A stretch of 34,563 nt of DNA from SURF-21 sp964592775. GTDB taxonomy: Bacteria; Actinomycetota; Geothermincolia; Geothermincolales; RBG-13-55-18. The translations under genes were made by a program, and so were the position numbers. The stretch lies in assembly GCA_964592775.1 (NCBI GenBank), contig CAZQFX010000008.1:1-34563 (forward strand). Reading direction: 5' to 3'. The notes under the pieces were generated by a model. It did not search any database, had not been told where the DNA came from, and worked only from the letters and a program-made list of their open reading frames with translations. Shown here one piece after another: positions 1 through 7,243 of this stretch (position 1 is its first letter; each line of letters starts with the position of its first letter).

Positions 1-60
1 TTTTATTTTTGAGGCATCGAAGCCGTTTGGAGTAGATTAATTATGAGTCAATGCGTGGGA

Positions 61-89
61 TTGACAGGTTCTGGGTTTTGCCCTACAAT
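61..89 (+). promoter_or_regulatory. Promoter of the trp operon, sigma-70/sigma-A type
   Basis: A perfect -35 hexamer TTGACA at 61-66 is followed by a 17-base spacer and the -10 hexamer TACAAT at 84-89 (one mismatch to TATAAT). Transcription should begin 6-11 bases downstream, at about A94-A100. That is on or just before the ATG of the leader peptide at 100, so the leader mRNA would have essentially no 5' untranslated region. This is the best promoter match in the window and sits exactly where a trp promoter is needed. Confidence 0.85.
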
Positions 90-99
90 CTCAACCACT

Positions 100-147
100 A
101 TGAAAGATGCGATACGCGATTACCGATGGTGGTGGAGCCTCTCTTAG
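100..147 (+). CDS. trpL: trp operon leader peptide with three consecutive Trp codons
   Basis: A 15-codon ORF reads MKDAIRDYRWWWSLS, with Trp codons TGG TGG TGG at 127-135 and a TAG stop at 145-147. No Shine-Dalgarno sequence precedes the ATG, and the promoter -10 element ends only 10 bases upstream, so it is probably translated as a leaderless mRNA. Runs of Trp codons in a short ORF between a trp promoter and trpE are the hallmark of ribosome-mediated attenuation. The stop codon lies inside the first hairpin (135-156), as expected if ribosome position controls folding. The function is inferred from this arrangement; the ORF and codons are directly visible. Confidence 0.88.
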   Translation: MKDAIRDYRWWWSLS

Positions 148-280
148 AGAGGGCTCCGGTCGGCGCGTACCGTAAATCCAAACGATAAAAAGGCCGTGAT
201 TCCTCTCTGAAGGGTCACGGCTTTCCTCATTCCCACCCATCAAAGGCCGTGTACCCGAGGTGCACGGCCTTACATTTTTT
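135..280 (+). promoter_or_regulatory. trp attenuator: mutually exclusive RNA hairpins
   Basis: Four pairings can be drawn. (1) 135-143 with 147-156, a stem with one bulged G that overlaps the last Trp codon and the stop. (2) 144-152 with 202-210, nine pairs including one G-U. (3) 190-199 with 215-224, ten pairs including one G-U, whose loop contains 202-210. (4) 243-255 with 259-271, the terminator. In addition, 216-224 can pair with 243-251 (nine pairs), which would break the terminator. A ribosome stalled at the Trp codons would mask 135-143 and free 144-152 to invade the loop of hairpin 3, releasing 216-224 to act as antiterminator. With enough Trp the ribosome reaches the stop codon, hairpin 3 forms and the terminator folds. 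The pairings are visible; the switching order is inferred. Confidence 0.75.
243..280 (+). terminator. Intrinsic terminator of the trp attenuator
   Basis: A 13-base-pair stem (243-255 with 259-271, one U-G pair) closes over a three-base CGA loop. It is followed by ACA and six T residues at 275-280. The stem is GC-rich and continuous, so this is a strong Rho-independent terminator. It ends about 20 bases before the trpE start region, the position expected for an attenuator. Confidence 0.88.
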
Positions 281-299
281 CCAAGACCAAAGGAGGATG

Positions 300-1865
300 A
301 TGGATTTGAAGACCGTTTCGTACGCACGCAGCATGGGCGGCACGGCGCCGGGTCTTTATTCCCCCAGCGAGGAGGAGTTCGCCGGCCTGGCCCGCCACCA
401 CGACCTGGTCACCGTATCCCGCACGGTGAGCGCGGACACGGAGACGCCGGTCACGGCCTTCCTGAAGCTGGGCGGAGGCCGCTACTCGTTCCTGCTCGAG
501 AGCGCGGAGGGCGGCGAGAGGTGGGGCCGCTACTCCTTCATCGGCTGCGAGCCGCAAGCGGTGCTGCGCTTCCGCTCCGGCAGGCTCGACTTCCCCTTGG
601 GGGAAAGGGAGGCGGCGGAGGGCTTGAACCCCGTCGATTTCCTCTTCGAGACCATGCGCGAGTACGATGCCACCGACATGGACGGTGAACTCCCCTTCCG
701 CGGAGGGGCGGTGGGCTACCTCGCATACGACCTTCTTCCCTACATGGAAGACATAGAGCTCGAGGCGACGGGCGGATTGGGATTGCCGGAGATGATGTTC
801 ATGCTCACCCGTACCTCAGCCGCCTTCGACCACCTCACGGGCCGCCTGATACTGATGGCCAACGTCCCCATTCCGGGGAGCTGCGGGGACGGTGAACTGC
901 ACGCCCTGTACTACCAGGCCATCGCCTCTATCGATTCCATGGCCGCTTCCCTCGCGAGGAGCGTTTCCACTGGCTCCGCCTCGGATGTCTGCTTCCTCTC
1001 CAGGGAAACGGATTTCCAGGGCGTCGAATCCAACTTCACGCGCGGGGAATACGAAGCCTTGGTGGAAAGGGCGAGGGAATACATCTACGCGGGCGACGCG
1101 TTCCAGGTCGTCCCCTCGCAGCGTTTCTCCTTCCCCATCCATTGCACTCCCTTCTCCGTCTACCGCAGCCTGAGGTCCGAGAACCCCTCCCCGTACATGT
1201 TCTTCCTGCGCTTCGACGACCTCTATCTCATCGGCTCATCGCCCGAACCCATGGTGCGCCAGCGCGGCGGCCAGGCGGTGATAAGGCCCATCGCCGGTAC
1301 CCGCCCCCGCGGGGCCAGTCCCGAGGACGACCTCCGTCTCGAGAGGGAGCTGCTCTCCGACGCCAAGGAGCGGGCGGAGCACGTGATGCTGGTGGACCTG
1401 GCACGCAACGACCTGGGGCGCGTATGCGTTCCGGGGAGCGTGCGCGTGACCAGGATGATGGAGGTGGAGCGCTTCTCCCACGTCATGCACCTGGTGAGCG
1501 AGGTGACGGGGGAGCTGCGGCCCGGCTGCGGCAACCGGGAGCTGCTCCGCGCCTCCTTCCCCGCCGGCACCGTCTCCGGGGCGCCCAAGATCCGGGCCTG
1601 CCAGATCATCGACGGGCTGGAGAAAGACCGGCGCGGACCCTACGCCGGCGCCGTGGGTTATATCTCGTACGGGGGGGACTTGGACACCTGCATAGCCATC
1701 CGCACCATCGTGGCCCACGGCGGCACGGCTTACGTGCAGGCCGGCGGCGGCGTGGTCGCCGACTCCGAGCCGGCGCGCGAGTACGAGGAGTCGCGCAACA
1801 AGGCGCGGGCGCTGCTGCGCGCGGTTCGCCTGGCGGAAGCGCGGGAGAAAGCGGGGCTGCGATGA
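300..1865 (+). CDS. trpE: Anthranilate synthase component I
   Basis: TrpE converts chorismate to anthranilate with ammonia supplied by TrpG, the first committed step of tryptophan synthesis. The protein is about 521 residues, normal for the family. The feedback Trp-binding motif LLES is at about residues 65-68, followed by GRYSF. The chorismate-binding C-terminal half shows PIAGTRPRG, LVDLARNDLGRV, FPAGTVSGAPK and GAVGYISYGG. The start is uncertain: AGGAGG at 291-296 abuts ATG at 297 and leaves only three bases before ATG at 300, while the in-frame TTG at 306 has an ideal nine-base spacing. The next Met (333) lacks a ribosome site. The stop overlaps the trpG start by four bases (ATGA), implying coupled synthesis of the two subunits. 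Expression should depend on the attenuator immediately upstream. Confidence 0.96.
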   Translation: MDLKTVSYARSMGGTAPGLYSPSEEEFAGLARHHDLVTVSRTVSADTETPVTAFLKLGGGRYSFLLESAEGGERWGRYSFIGCEPQAVLRFRSGRLDFPLGEREAAEGLNPVDFLFETMREYDATDMDGELPFRGGAVGYLAYDLLPYMEDIELEATGGLGLPEMMFMLTRTSAAFDHLTGRLILMANVPIPGSCGDGELHALYYQAIASIDSMAASLARSVSTGSASDVCFLSRETDFQGVESNFTRGEYEALVERAREYIYAGDAFQVVPSQRFSFPIHCTPFSVYRSLRSENPSPYMFFLRFDDLYLIGSSPEPMVRQRGGQAVIRPIAGTRPRGASPEDDLRLERELLSDAKERAEHVMLVDLARNDLGRVCVPGSVRVTRMMEVERFSHVMHLVSEVTGELRPGCGNRELLRASFPAGTVSGAPKIRACQIIDGLEKDRRGPYAGAVGYISYGGDLDTCIAIRTIVAHGGTAYVQAGGGVVADSEPAREYEESRNKARALLRAVRLAEAREKAGLR

Positions 1866-2434
1866 GGGTGCTGCTCATAGACAACTACGATTCCTTCACC
1901 TTCAACCTCTCCCAGGCCATGGAAGTCCTGGGGGCGGAGGTGGTGACGGTGCGCAACGACGTGATGGAAGCGGATGAGCTCTCGCGCTACGATCCCACCC
2001 ACCTGGTCATCTCCCCCGGGCCGGGCACGCCGGAGGAATCCGGCGTAACCATGGACGCCGTGCGCACCTTCGCCGGCAGGGTGCCCGTACTGGGCGTCTG
2101 CCTGGGGCACCAGGCCATCGGCCAGTGCTTCGGGGCGAGCCTGGTGCGCGCCCTGCGCCCCGTGCACGGCAAGGTCTCCAGCATCTCCCACGATGCCGGC
2201 ACCATCTTCCAGGGACTGGAAAACCCCTTCACCGCCACGCGCTACCACTCCCTCACGCTCGAAAACATACCGCGGGAACTGGAGGTTAGCGCGCGCTCCG
2301 AGGACGGGCTGGTCATGGGCGTGCGCCATCGCCGCATGCCCGTGGAAGGGGTGCAGTTCCACCCGGAATCCATCCTCACCCCATGCGGCGACGACCTGCT
2401 GGCCAACTTCCTCGCCATGGAGGTGTCGCCATGA
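1862..2434 (+). CDS. trpG: Anthranilate synthase component II, glutamine amidotransferase
   Basis: The glutaminase subunit releases ammonia from glutamine for TrpE. The 190-residue protein begins with the family signature LIDNYDSFTFN. It has an oxyanion segment SPGPGTP near 51-57, the nucleophile Cys80 in GVCLGHQ, and the His167/Glu169 pair in QFHPES, so the full Cys-His-Glu triad is present. The start ATG lies in an ATGA overlap with the trpE stop, and its own stop makes the same overlap with trpD. It is a stand-alone domain, fused to neither TrpE nor TrpD. A pabA role is possible for such proteins in general, but the location argues for the trp pathway. Confidence 0.96.
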   Translation: MRVLLIDNYDSFTFNLSQAMEVLGAEVVTVRNDVMEADELSRYDPTHLVISPGPGTPEESGVTMDAVRTFAGRVPVLGVCLGHQAIGQCFGASLVRALRPVHGKVSSISHDAGTIFQGLENPFTATRYHSLTLENIPRELEVSARSEDGLVMGVRHRRMPVEGVQFHPESILTPCGDDLLANFLAMEVSP

Positions 2435-3477
2435 TCGGCAAGGTCATATCCCGGTTGACCAGGGGTGAGATACTGGACCGCGAGTCGGCCCGCGAGACCA
2501 TGCTGTCGCTGATGCGCGGCGAAGCCAGCGACGCGCAGATAGCGGCCATCCTCACGGCCTTGAAGATGCGCGGGGAGGCCGCCCGGGAGCTGGCGGGATT
2601 CGCGCAGGGCATGCGCGAGGCGGCGACGGCCATACGGCCCGCCGCCTCCCCCATCGTCGACACCTGCGGCACCGGCGGCGACGGCCTGGGCACGTACAAC
2701 ATCTCCACCGCCGCGGCTTTCATCGCGGCCGGCGCGGGCGCACATGTCGCCAAGCACGGCAACCGCGGGGTATCGTCCGCGTGCGGAAGCGCCGACGTGC
2801 TGGAGGCATTGGGCATACGCATCGAGATGGACGCGGACGACGTGTGCGCCTGCATCGAGCAAGTCGGGATAGGCTTCCTCTACGCGCCGTGTTTCCACCC
2901 CGCCATGCGGCACGTGATGCGGGCGAGGCGGGAGATGGGCATCCCCACCGCCTTCAACCTGCTGGGGCCGCTGACCAATCCCGCCGGCGCCGACGCGCAG
3001 GTGCTCGGGGTGGGCATGAGGGATAAGGCGCCGCTTATGGCAGAGGCTTTGACGGAGATGGGGGTGAAGCGGGCCATGGTGGTGCACGGCGAGGACGGCA
3101 TGGACGAGCTCACCATCACTTCCGCCACCTTGATCTGGGAGATAGACCGTGGCGAAGTGCGCTTCTCCCGCTGCGAGCCGGAGGAACTGGGGATGGAACG
3201 CTCGAGCCTGTGGGACCTGGCGGGCGGCGGCGCGGAGGAGAACGCCCGCATCATCAGGGAAGACGTCCTGGCGGGGCGCAAGGGGCCGCGCCGCGACATC
3301 GCCGTGCTCAACGCGGCGGCGGCGCTGCTGGTGGCGGGCAAGGCCGCGGACCTGCGCGGGGGCATCTCCCTGGCCGAGGCGTCCATAGATTCGGGAGCGG
3401 CGCTCCGCAAACTGGAGATGATGGCGCGGTTCACCAGCGGCCGCGACGTGGATGCCGCCCCATCGAACGTAGGATGA
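2431..3477 (+). CDS. trpD: Anthranilate phosphoribosyltransferase
   Basis: TrpD transfers phosphoribose from PRPP to anthranilate. The 348-residue length is typical. Seen in the sequence are the PRPP-binding loop DTCGTGGDG (about residues 76-84), the following NISTAAAF, and KHGNRGVSSACGSADVLE, where the usual Ser-Lys before CGSADVLE is Ser-Ala. The GPLTNPAGA segment lies in the C-terminal half. Start choice: ATG at 2431 overlaps the trpG stop by four bases and has GGAGGTG about six bases upstream. The trpG-trpD junction is therefore translationally coupled. Its stop overlaps the ATG of a small bridging ORF (3474-3641) rather than touching trpC directly. Confidence 0.96.
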   Translation: MIGKVISRLTRGEILDRESARETMLSLMRGEASDAQIAAILTALKMRGEAARELAGFAQGMREAATAIRPAASPIVDTCGTGGDGLGTYNISTAAAFIAAGAGAHVAKHGNRGVSSACGSADVLEALGIRIEMDADDVCACIEQVGIGFLYAPCFHPAMRHVMRARREMGIPTAFNLLGPLTNPAGADAQVLGVGMRDKAPLMAEALTEMGVKRAMVVHGEDGMDELTITSATLIWEIDRGEVRFSRCEPEELGMERSSLWDLAGGGAEENARIIREDVLAGRKGPRRDIAVLNAAAALLVAGKAADLRGGISLAEASIDSGAALRKLEMMARFTSGRDVDAAPSNVG

Positions 3478-3641
3478 GGATGGACATGACCGCGGGAGAA
3501 GGAGCGCAACACCATAGCGGCGCGCCGGAGGGCGGGCATCTCCCGCCCGTATGTCCGGAACCTGCGTTCCCCGAACGGGCGGCCACGGCGATGGAAGGCG
3601 GGCCGCGCCCGCCGGAAAGACCTCTCGGGGGTGGGCGGTGA
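3474..3641 (+). CDS. Putative 55-residue bridging ORF between trpD and trpC
   Basis: This ORF starts with an ATG that overlaps the trpD stop (ATGA, 3474-3477). It stays open for 55 codons and ends with a TGA whose last base is the A of the trpC ATG (TGATG, 3639-3643). The predicted peptide is rich in Gly, Pro, Arg and Glu and resembles no family I know. The region also contains three GC-rich hairpins, so the peptide may be unimportant and the ORF may serve only to carry ribosomes across the 163-base gap. No independent ribosome site is visible. It could also be chance, since long open frames are easy in GC-rich DNA; the exact overlap at both ends is the only positive evidence. Confidence 0.35.
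   Translation: MRMDMTAGEGAQHHSGAPEGGHLPPVCPEPAFPERAATAMEGGPRPPERPLGGGR
3530..3613 (+). other. Three consecutive hairpins in the trpD-trpC spacer
   Basis: Perfect stems occur at 3530-3536 with 3542-3548 (seven GC-rich pairs, five-base loop), 3557-3561 with 3566-3570 (five pairs, four-base loop) and 3597-3603 with 3607-3613 (seven GC pairs, three-base loop). None is followed by a T run, so they are not ordinary terminators. They may be mRNA processing or stability elements, or Rho-related pause sites. They lie inside the bridging ORF and would be opened by translating ribosomes. Confidence 0.5.
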
Positions 3642-4441
3642 TGGCTTTCCTGGACGAAGTCATCGCGTCGACGCGCAGGCGCATTGAGCAAAGCAAGGAA
3701 GGGGTTTCCGCCGCGGCGTTGCGCAAAGCTTGTTCGCGCGGTGCCCCACCCCCATCCTTCCGCGACGCGGTGAGGCGCGGCAGGGGCGAGGCGGTCGAGG
3801 TCGTCGCCGAGGTCAAGCGTTCGTCTCCCTCCCGGGGCCCCATCAATCCCGGCCTCGCCCTCGAGGAGCTGGTGGGCTCCTACGAGCGAGGCGGCGCATG
3901 CGCGGTCTCGGTGCTCACGGAGCCGGAGTTCTTCGGGGGCAGCATGGACGACCTGGTACGAGCCCGCGCGGCCACCGGGCTTCCCGTCCTGCGCAAGGAT
4001 TTCATCCTCGATCCCTACCAGCTCCTGGAGGCGAAGGCGGCGGGGGCGAGCGCGGTGCTGCTCATCGCCGCCCTTCTGGAGGGGGATGGACTGGCATATC
4101 TCCTCGGCGAGGCGGAGGCGCTGGGCCTGGAGGCGCTGGTCGAAGTGCGCGACGAAAGCGAGCTGGGCGCGGCGCTGGGAACGGGTGCCAATATAGTCGG
4201 CATCAACAACCGCGACCTGAGGACCCTAGAGGTCGACCTGGATACGACCCGGAGGTTGGCTCCCCTGGTCCCCGTATCAACGGCGCTGGTGAGCGAGAGC
4301 GGCTACTCGCGGCGCGAGCAGGTCGCGGGGCTCCCCTCCCTGGGGGTGAACGCCGTGCTGGTGGGAGAGGCCCTGTCGAGGCACGCGCAACCGGGGCTTG
4401 CCATACGCGAGTTGAGGGGAGATGGGCGTGTCCATGCTTAA
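3641..4441 (+). CDS. trpC: Indole-3-glycerol-phosphate synthase
   Basis: TrpC closes the indole ring by decarboxylating cyclisation of CdRP. The 266-residue protein is a single (beta/alpha)8 domain of normal length. The catalytic signatures are visible: Glu57 and Lys59 in AEVKRSSPSRG, Lys119 in RKDFI, Glu in ALVEV, Asn in GINNRDL and the ESGYS loop, followed by a phosphate-binding VLVGEAL near the end. It is monofunctional, because trpF is a separate gene downstream. The ATG at 3641 is preceded by a G-rich GGGGGTGG and shares a base with the stop of the bridging ORF. Its last bases overlap the start region of trpF. Confidence 0.96.
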   Translation: MAFLDEVIASTRRRIEQSKEGVSAAALRKACSRGAPPPSFRDAVRRGRGEAVEVVAEVKRSSPSRGPINPGLALEELVGSYERGGACAVSVLTEPEFFGGSMDDLVRARAATGLPVLRKDFILDPYQLLEAKAAGASAVLLIAALLEGDGLAYLLGEAEALGLEALVEVRDESELGAALGTGANIVGINNRDLRTLEVDLDTTRRLAPLVPVSTALVSESGYSRREQVAGLPSLGVNAVLVGEALSRHAQPGLAIRELRGDGRVHA

Positions 4442-5078
4442 GGTCTGCGGAATCACCAGGGAAGAAGACGCCGCGGCGGCGGCCGCGCTGGGATACGATG
4501 CCGTAGGCTTGATATTCGCGCGGAGCCCGCGGCGGGTGAGCCCGGAACGGGCCGCCGGGATATGCGCGGCCCTGCCCTCTCACGTCCTGCGGGTGGGAGT
4601 TTTCGCGGACCAGGAGATGGAGGAGGTGCGGGCGGTCATGAAGCACTGCCGCCTGGACCTCGTCCAGCTCCACGGCGGGACAAGCCCGGATGGCGTATCC
4701 TTCTTCGCCAGCCGGGCCATCGTGGCCCTGCAAGCGCGCCGCCCGGAAGACCTGGGGAGGATCGCGGATTACCGCGGGGCGTTCGCCGTGCTCATCGATA
4801 CCTGGGACCCCTTGCTCGCGGGAGGGACGGGCAGGACCTGCGATTGGAGCCTGGCATCCCGGGCCGCGCGCATGGCCCGGGTCATCCTGGCGGGTGGGCT
4901 TACTCCCGAAAACGTCGCGCGGGCGGTGGCCGAAGTGCGGCCTTTCGGGGTGGACGTATGCAGCGGCGTCGAGGGGGAACCGGGCGTAAAAGACACGGTG
5001 TTGATGAGGGAGTTCGCGGTAGCGGCAAGAGGCGCCCTCGGCGCGGGTGAGGAGGTTGAAGACCATGTCGGCGCATGA
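4422..5078 (+). CDS. trpF: Phosphoribosylanthranilate isomerase
   Basis: TrpF isomerises PRA to CdRP, the step before TrpC. The protein is about 218 residues. It shows LKVCGIT at the N-terminus, with the general-base Cys, then DAVGLIF, VQLHG, the phosphate-binding LAGGLTPENV and the Asp-containing VDVCSGVEG. Start choice is open among three in-frame codons: ATG 4422, GTG 4428 and ATG 4434. GAGGGGAG at 4413-4420 is too close to 4422 but well spaced for GTG 4428. Every option overlaps the end of trpC by 8-20 bases. Its stop lies 14 bases inside trpB. The overlaps argue for strict co-translation in the order C-F-B. Confidence 0.94.
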   Translation: MGVSMLKVCGITREEDAAAAAALGYDAVGLIFARSPRRVSPERAAGICAALPSHVLRVGVFADQEMEEVRAVMKHCRLDLVQLHGGTSPDGVSFFASRAIVALQARRPEDLGRIADYRGAFAVLIDTWDPLLAGGTGRTCDWSLASRAARMARVILAGGLTPENVARAVAEVRPFGVDVCSGVEGEPGVKDTVLMREFAVAARGALGAGEEVEDHVGA

Positions 5079-6282
5079 AGCAATGGGGACGCGCGAGAAG
5101 CACGGGCAACGGGACGGGCGCTTCGGAGAATTCGGCGGGAGGTATATCCCGGAGACGCTGATGGCGCCCCTGGCGGAGCTGGAGGAAGCCTACGGCGCGG
5201 CCATGGTCCACGAGGGTTTCCGCGCGGAGCTCACGTCATACCTGCGTGACTACGCGGGAAGACCGACCCCGCTGTACGAGGCACGGCGCCTCTCCACGCT
5301 GCTGGGGGGCGCGGCCGTCTACCTCAAGCGGGAGGACCTCTGCCATACGGGGTCCCACAAGATAAACAACACCCTGGGGCAGTGCCTGCTGGCGCGGCAC
5401 ATGGGCAAGCGCAGGGTCATCGCGGAGACGGGCGCCGGGCAGCACGGCGTGGCCACCGCCACCGCGGCGGCGCTGCTGGGCCTGGAATGCGACGTGTACA
5501 TGGGGGAGACGGACATGGCCCGCCAGTCTCTCAACGTCTTCCGCATGGAGCTCCTTGGGGCGCGGGTAGTCCCGGTCAGGACAGGCTCGCGCACCCTGAA
5601 AGACGCGGTGAACGAGGCCATGCGCGACTGGGTGGCCACCTGCGGCCATACCCATTACTGCCTCGGCTCGGTGGTGGGCCCGCACCCCTTCCCCACCATG
5701 GTCAGGGACCTCCAGTCCGTCATCGGGAGGGAAACGCGCCGGCAGCACCTGGAGCGTACCGGGCGGCTTCCCGACTGCCTGGTGGCCTGCGTGGGAGGAG
5801 GCAGCAATTCCATGGGGCTTTTCCACCCTTTCCTGCATGACGGGGTGCGCATGGTGGGGGTGGAGGCGGGCGGGCGCGGGACCGCCCCGGGGGAGCACGG
5901 CAGCACGCTGTGCCTGGGCTCCGCGGGCGTGCTGCACGGCGCCCGCAGCTACCTGCTGCAGGACGGCGACGGGCAGGTGCTGGAGACCCATTCGGTCTCC
6001 GCGGGCTTGGACTACCCCGGGGTGGGCCCCGAGCATGCTTTCCTCAAGGAAAGCGGCATGGCCGAATATGTGAACGTGAGCGACGCGCAGGCGCTGTTGG
6101 CGGCGGAGCTGCTCTGCCGCACCGAGGGCATCCTCCCCGCCCTGGAGAGCGCCCACGCGGTGGCATACGCCGCGAGGATGGCCGGGGAGATGGGGCGGGA
6201 GAACTCGCTGGTGGTATGCCTCTCGGGCCGGGGCGATAAGGACGTGGACACGCTGCGTCGCGCAAGGGAAGACGCGATATGA
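5065..6282 (+). CDS. trpB: Tryptophan synthase beta chain
   Basis: TrpB condenses indole with serine using pyridoxal phosphate. The 405-residue protein is the standard TrpB1 type, with GEFGGRYIPETLM at the N-terminus. Lys99 in HTGSHKINN forms the internal aldimine. GAGQHGVATAT, the phosphate loop GGGSNSMG and the C-terminal LSGRGDKDVDT are all present. ATG 5065 is preferred because AGGAGG ends nine bases upstream; the in-frame GTG at 5047 has no such site. The start lies inside trpF. TrpB acts in an alpha2-beta2 complex with TrpA, encoded next. The stop overlaps the ATG of a 16-codon bridging ORF. Confidence 0.96.
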   Translation: MSAHEAMGTREKHGQRDGRFGEFGGRYIPETLMAPLAELEEAYGAAMVHEGFRAELTSYLRDYAGRPTPLYEARRLSTLLGGAAVYLKREDLCHTGSHKINNTLGQCLLARHMGKRRVIAETGAGQHGVATATAAALLGLECDVYMGETDMARQSLNVFRMELLGARVVPVRTGSRTLKDAVNEAMRDWVATCGHTHYCLGSVVGPHPFPTMVRDLQSVIGRETRRQHLERTGRLPDCLVACVGGGSNSMGLFHPFLHDGVRMVGVEAGGRGTAPGEHGSTLCLGSAGVLHGARSYLLQDGDGQVLETHSVSAGLDYPGVGPEHAFLKESGMAEYVNVSDAQALLAAELLCRTEGILPALESAHAVAYAARMAGEMGRENSLVVCLSGRGDKDVDTLRRAREDAI

Positions 6283-6329
6283 GCGGCGCGGTCATCTTCC
6301 CCATGAGGATGAGGGGGTGCGCGAGATGA
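6279..6329 (+). CDS. Putative 16-residue bridging ORF between trpB and trpA
   Basis: The ORF encodes MSGAVIFPMRMRGCAR. Its ATG overlaps the trpB stop (ATGA, 6279-6282) and its TGA overlaps the trpA ATG (ATGA, 6326-6329). It therefore exactly spans the 43-base gap between the two tryptophan synthase genes. A ribosome terminating on trpB could reinitiate here and again on trpA without leaving the message. The peptide resembles nothing I recognise. Chance is possible for so short an ORF, but the same double-overlap arrangement is seen between trpD and trpC. Confidence 0.35.
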   Translation: MSGAVIFPMRMRGCAR

Positions 6330-7132
6330 ACCGTATCGACGGGATGTTCGAGGCCGCGCGGGGGAGCGGCACCGTCCTCATCGGATACGCCACCGCGGGT
6401 TTTCCAGACCCGGGCACCTCGCTGCGCATAGCCGGGGCTTTGCTCGAGCACTGCGACGCCCTGGAGCTGGGCGTCCCCTTCTCCGACCCGGTGCTGGACG
6501 GGCCGGTCATCCAGGAAGCGTCCCGCAGGGCGCTGGAAGTCGGCTTCCGGGTGAGCTGGATTTTCGACATGGCGCGTGAATTGAGAAAGACGACGGACAA
6601 GCCGCTGCTGCTCATGACCTACTACAACCCGGTGCACCGCATGGGGCACCTCACCTTCGCCGCGAAGGCGGCGCTGGCGGGCGTGGACGGCGTGCTCATC
6701 CCCGACCTGCCGCCGGAGGAGATGGCGGAGTGGAAGAACGCCGCATACGCCTACGGGCTCTCCGCCGTTCTCTTCGCCTCCATGACCACGCCCGATGAGC
6801 GCCTGCGCTTCCTGGGGGAGATCACCCAGGGGTTCCTCTACTGCTTCGCGGTCAAGGGCACCACCGGCATCAGGGACAGCCTGGCGGAAGAGCTGGGACC
6901 TTTCATGGCGCGGGCGAGGTCCTGTACCCGGGTGCCCCTCGCCCTGGGGCTGGGCATATCCACGCCGGAGCAGTGCCGGCAGGCAGGAGAACTGGCCGAA
7001 GGCGTGGTGGTGGGGAGCGCCCTGGTCAAGACGGCGATCGACGCCGTGGACGAGGGGGGCGACCCCGCCCCGAGAGTGGGAAGGCTGGCCGCCGAACTCA
7101 AGGGTTCCCCGCCGAGAACGGCGGGCGTATAG
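6326..7132 (+). CDS. trpA: Tryptophan synthase alpha chain
   Basis: TrpA cleaves indole-3-glycerol phosphate to indole, which is channelled to TrpB. At 268 residues it has family-normal length. The catalytic pair is Glu47 and Asp58 in ELGVPFSDPVLDGP, equivalent to Glu49 and Asp60 of the Salmonella enzyme. PDLPPEE, KGTTGIRDS and the phosphate-site region GLGISTPEQ follow. ATG 6326 is chosen because GAGGGGG lies eight bases upstream; an in-frame GTG at 6317 is possible. It is the last trp gene. No clear terminator with a T run follows, so some readthrough into the slipin gene is possible. Confidence 0.96.
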   Translation: MNRIDGMFEAARGSGTVLIGYATAGFPDPGTSLRIAGALLEHCDALELGVPFSDPVLDGPVIQEASRRALEVGFRVSWIFDMARELRKTTDKPLLLMTYYNPVHRMGHLTFAAKAALAGVDGVLIPDLPPEEMAEWKNAAYAYGLSAVLFASMTTPDERLRFLGEITQGFLYCFAVKGTTGIRDSLAEELGPFMARARSCTRVPLALGLGISTPEQCRQAGELAEGVVVGSALVKTAIDAVDEGGDPAPRVGRLAAELKGSPPRTAGV

Positions 7133-7152
7133 GCCGTATGGCCGTTACGGCA

Positions 7153-7161
7153 TGGTATTAT
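7153..7161 (+). promoter_or_regulatory. Possible extended -10 promoter for the slipin gene
   Basis: TGGTATTAT at 7153-7161 matches the extended -10 pattern TGnTATAAT with one mismatch. No -35 element is visible. It lies 21 bases after the trpA stop and about 83 bases before the slipin start, so it could give that gene its own transcript. Confidence 0.35.
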
Positions 7162-7243
7162 ACGAGGGACCGCTATCCGCCGGCGGATGCCTCCGACAGG
7201 CGGGGTTGCATGAAGCCGGCATATGGGGAAGGAGGAGACGCTC

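Noticed and set aside
190..230. The 190-224 hairpin as a second terminator of the trp leader
   Set aside because: The stem is good but only three T residues follow before a C-rich stretch. Its arms compete with the terminator, so it is better explained as part of the switch.
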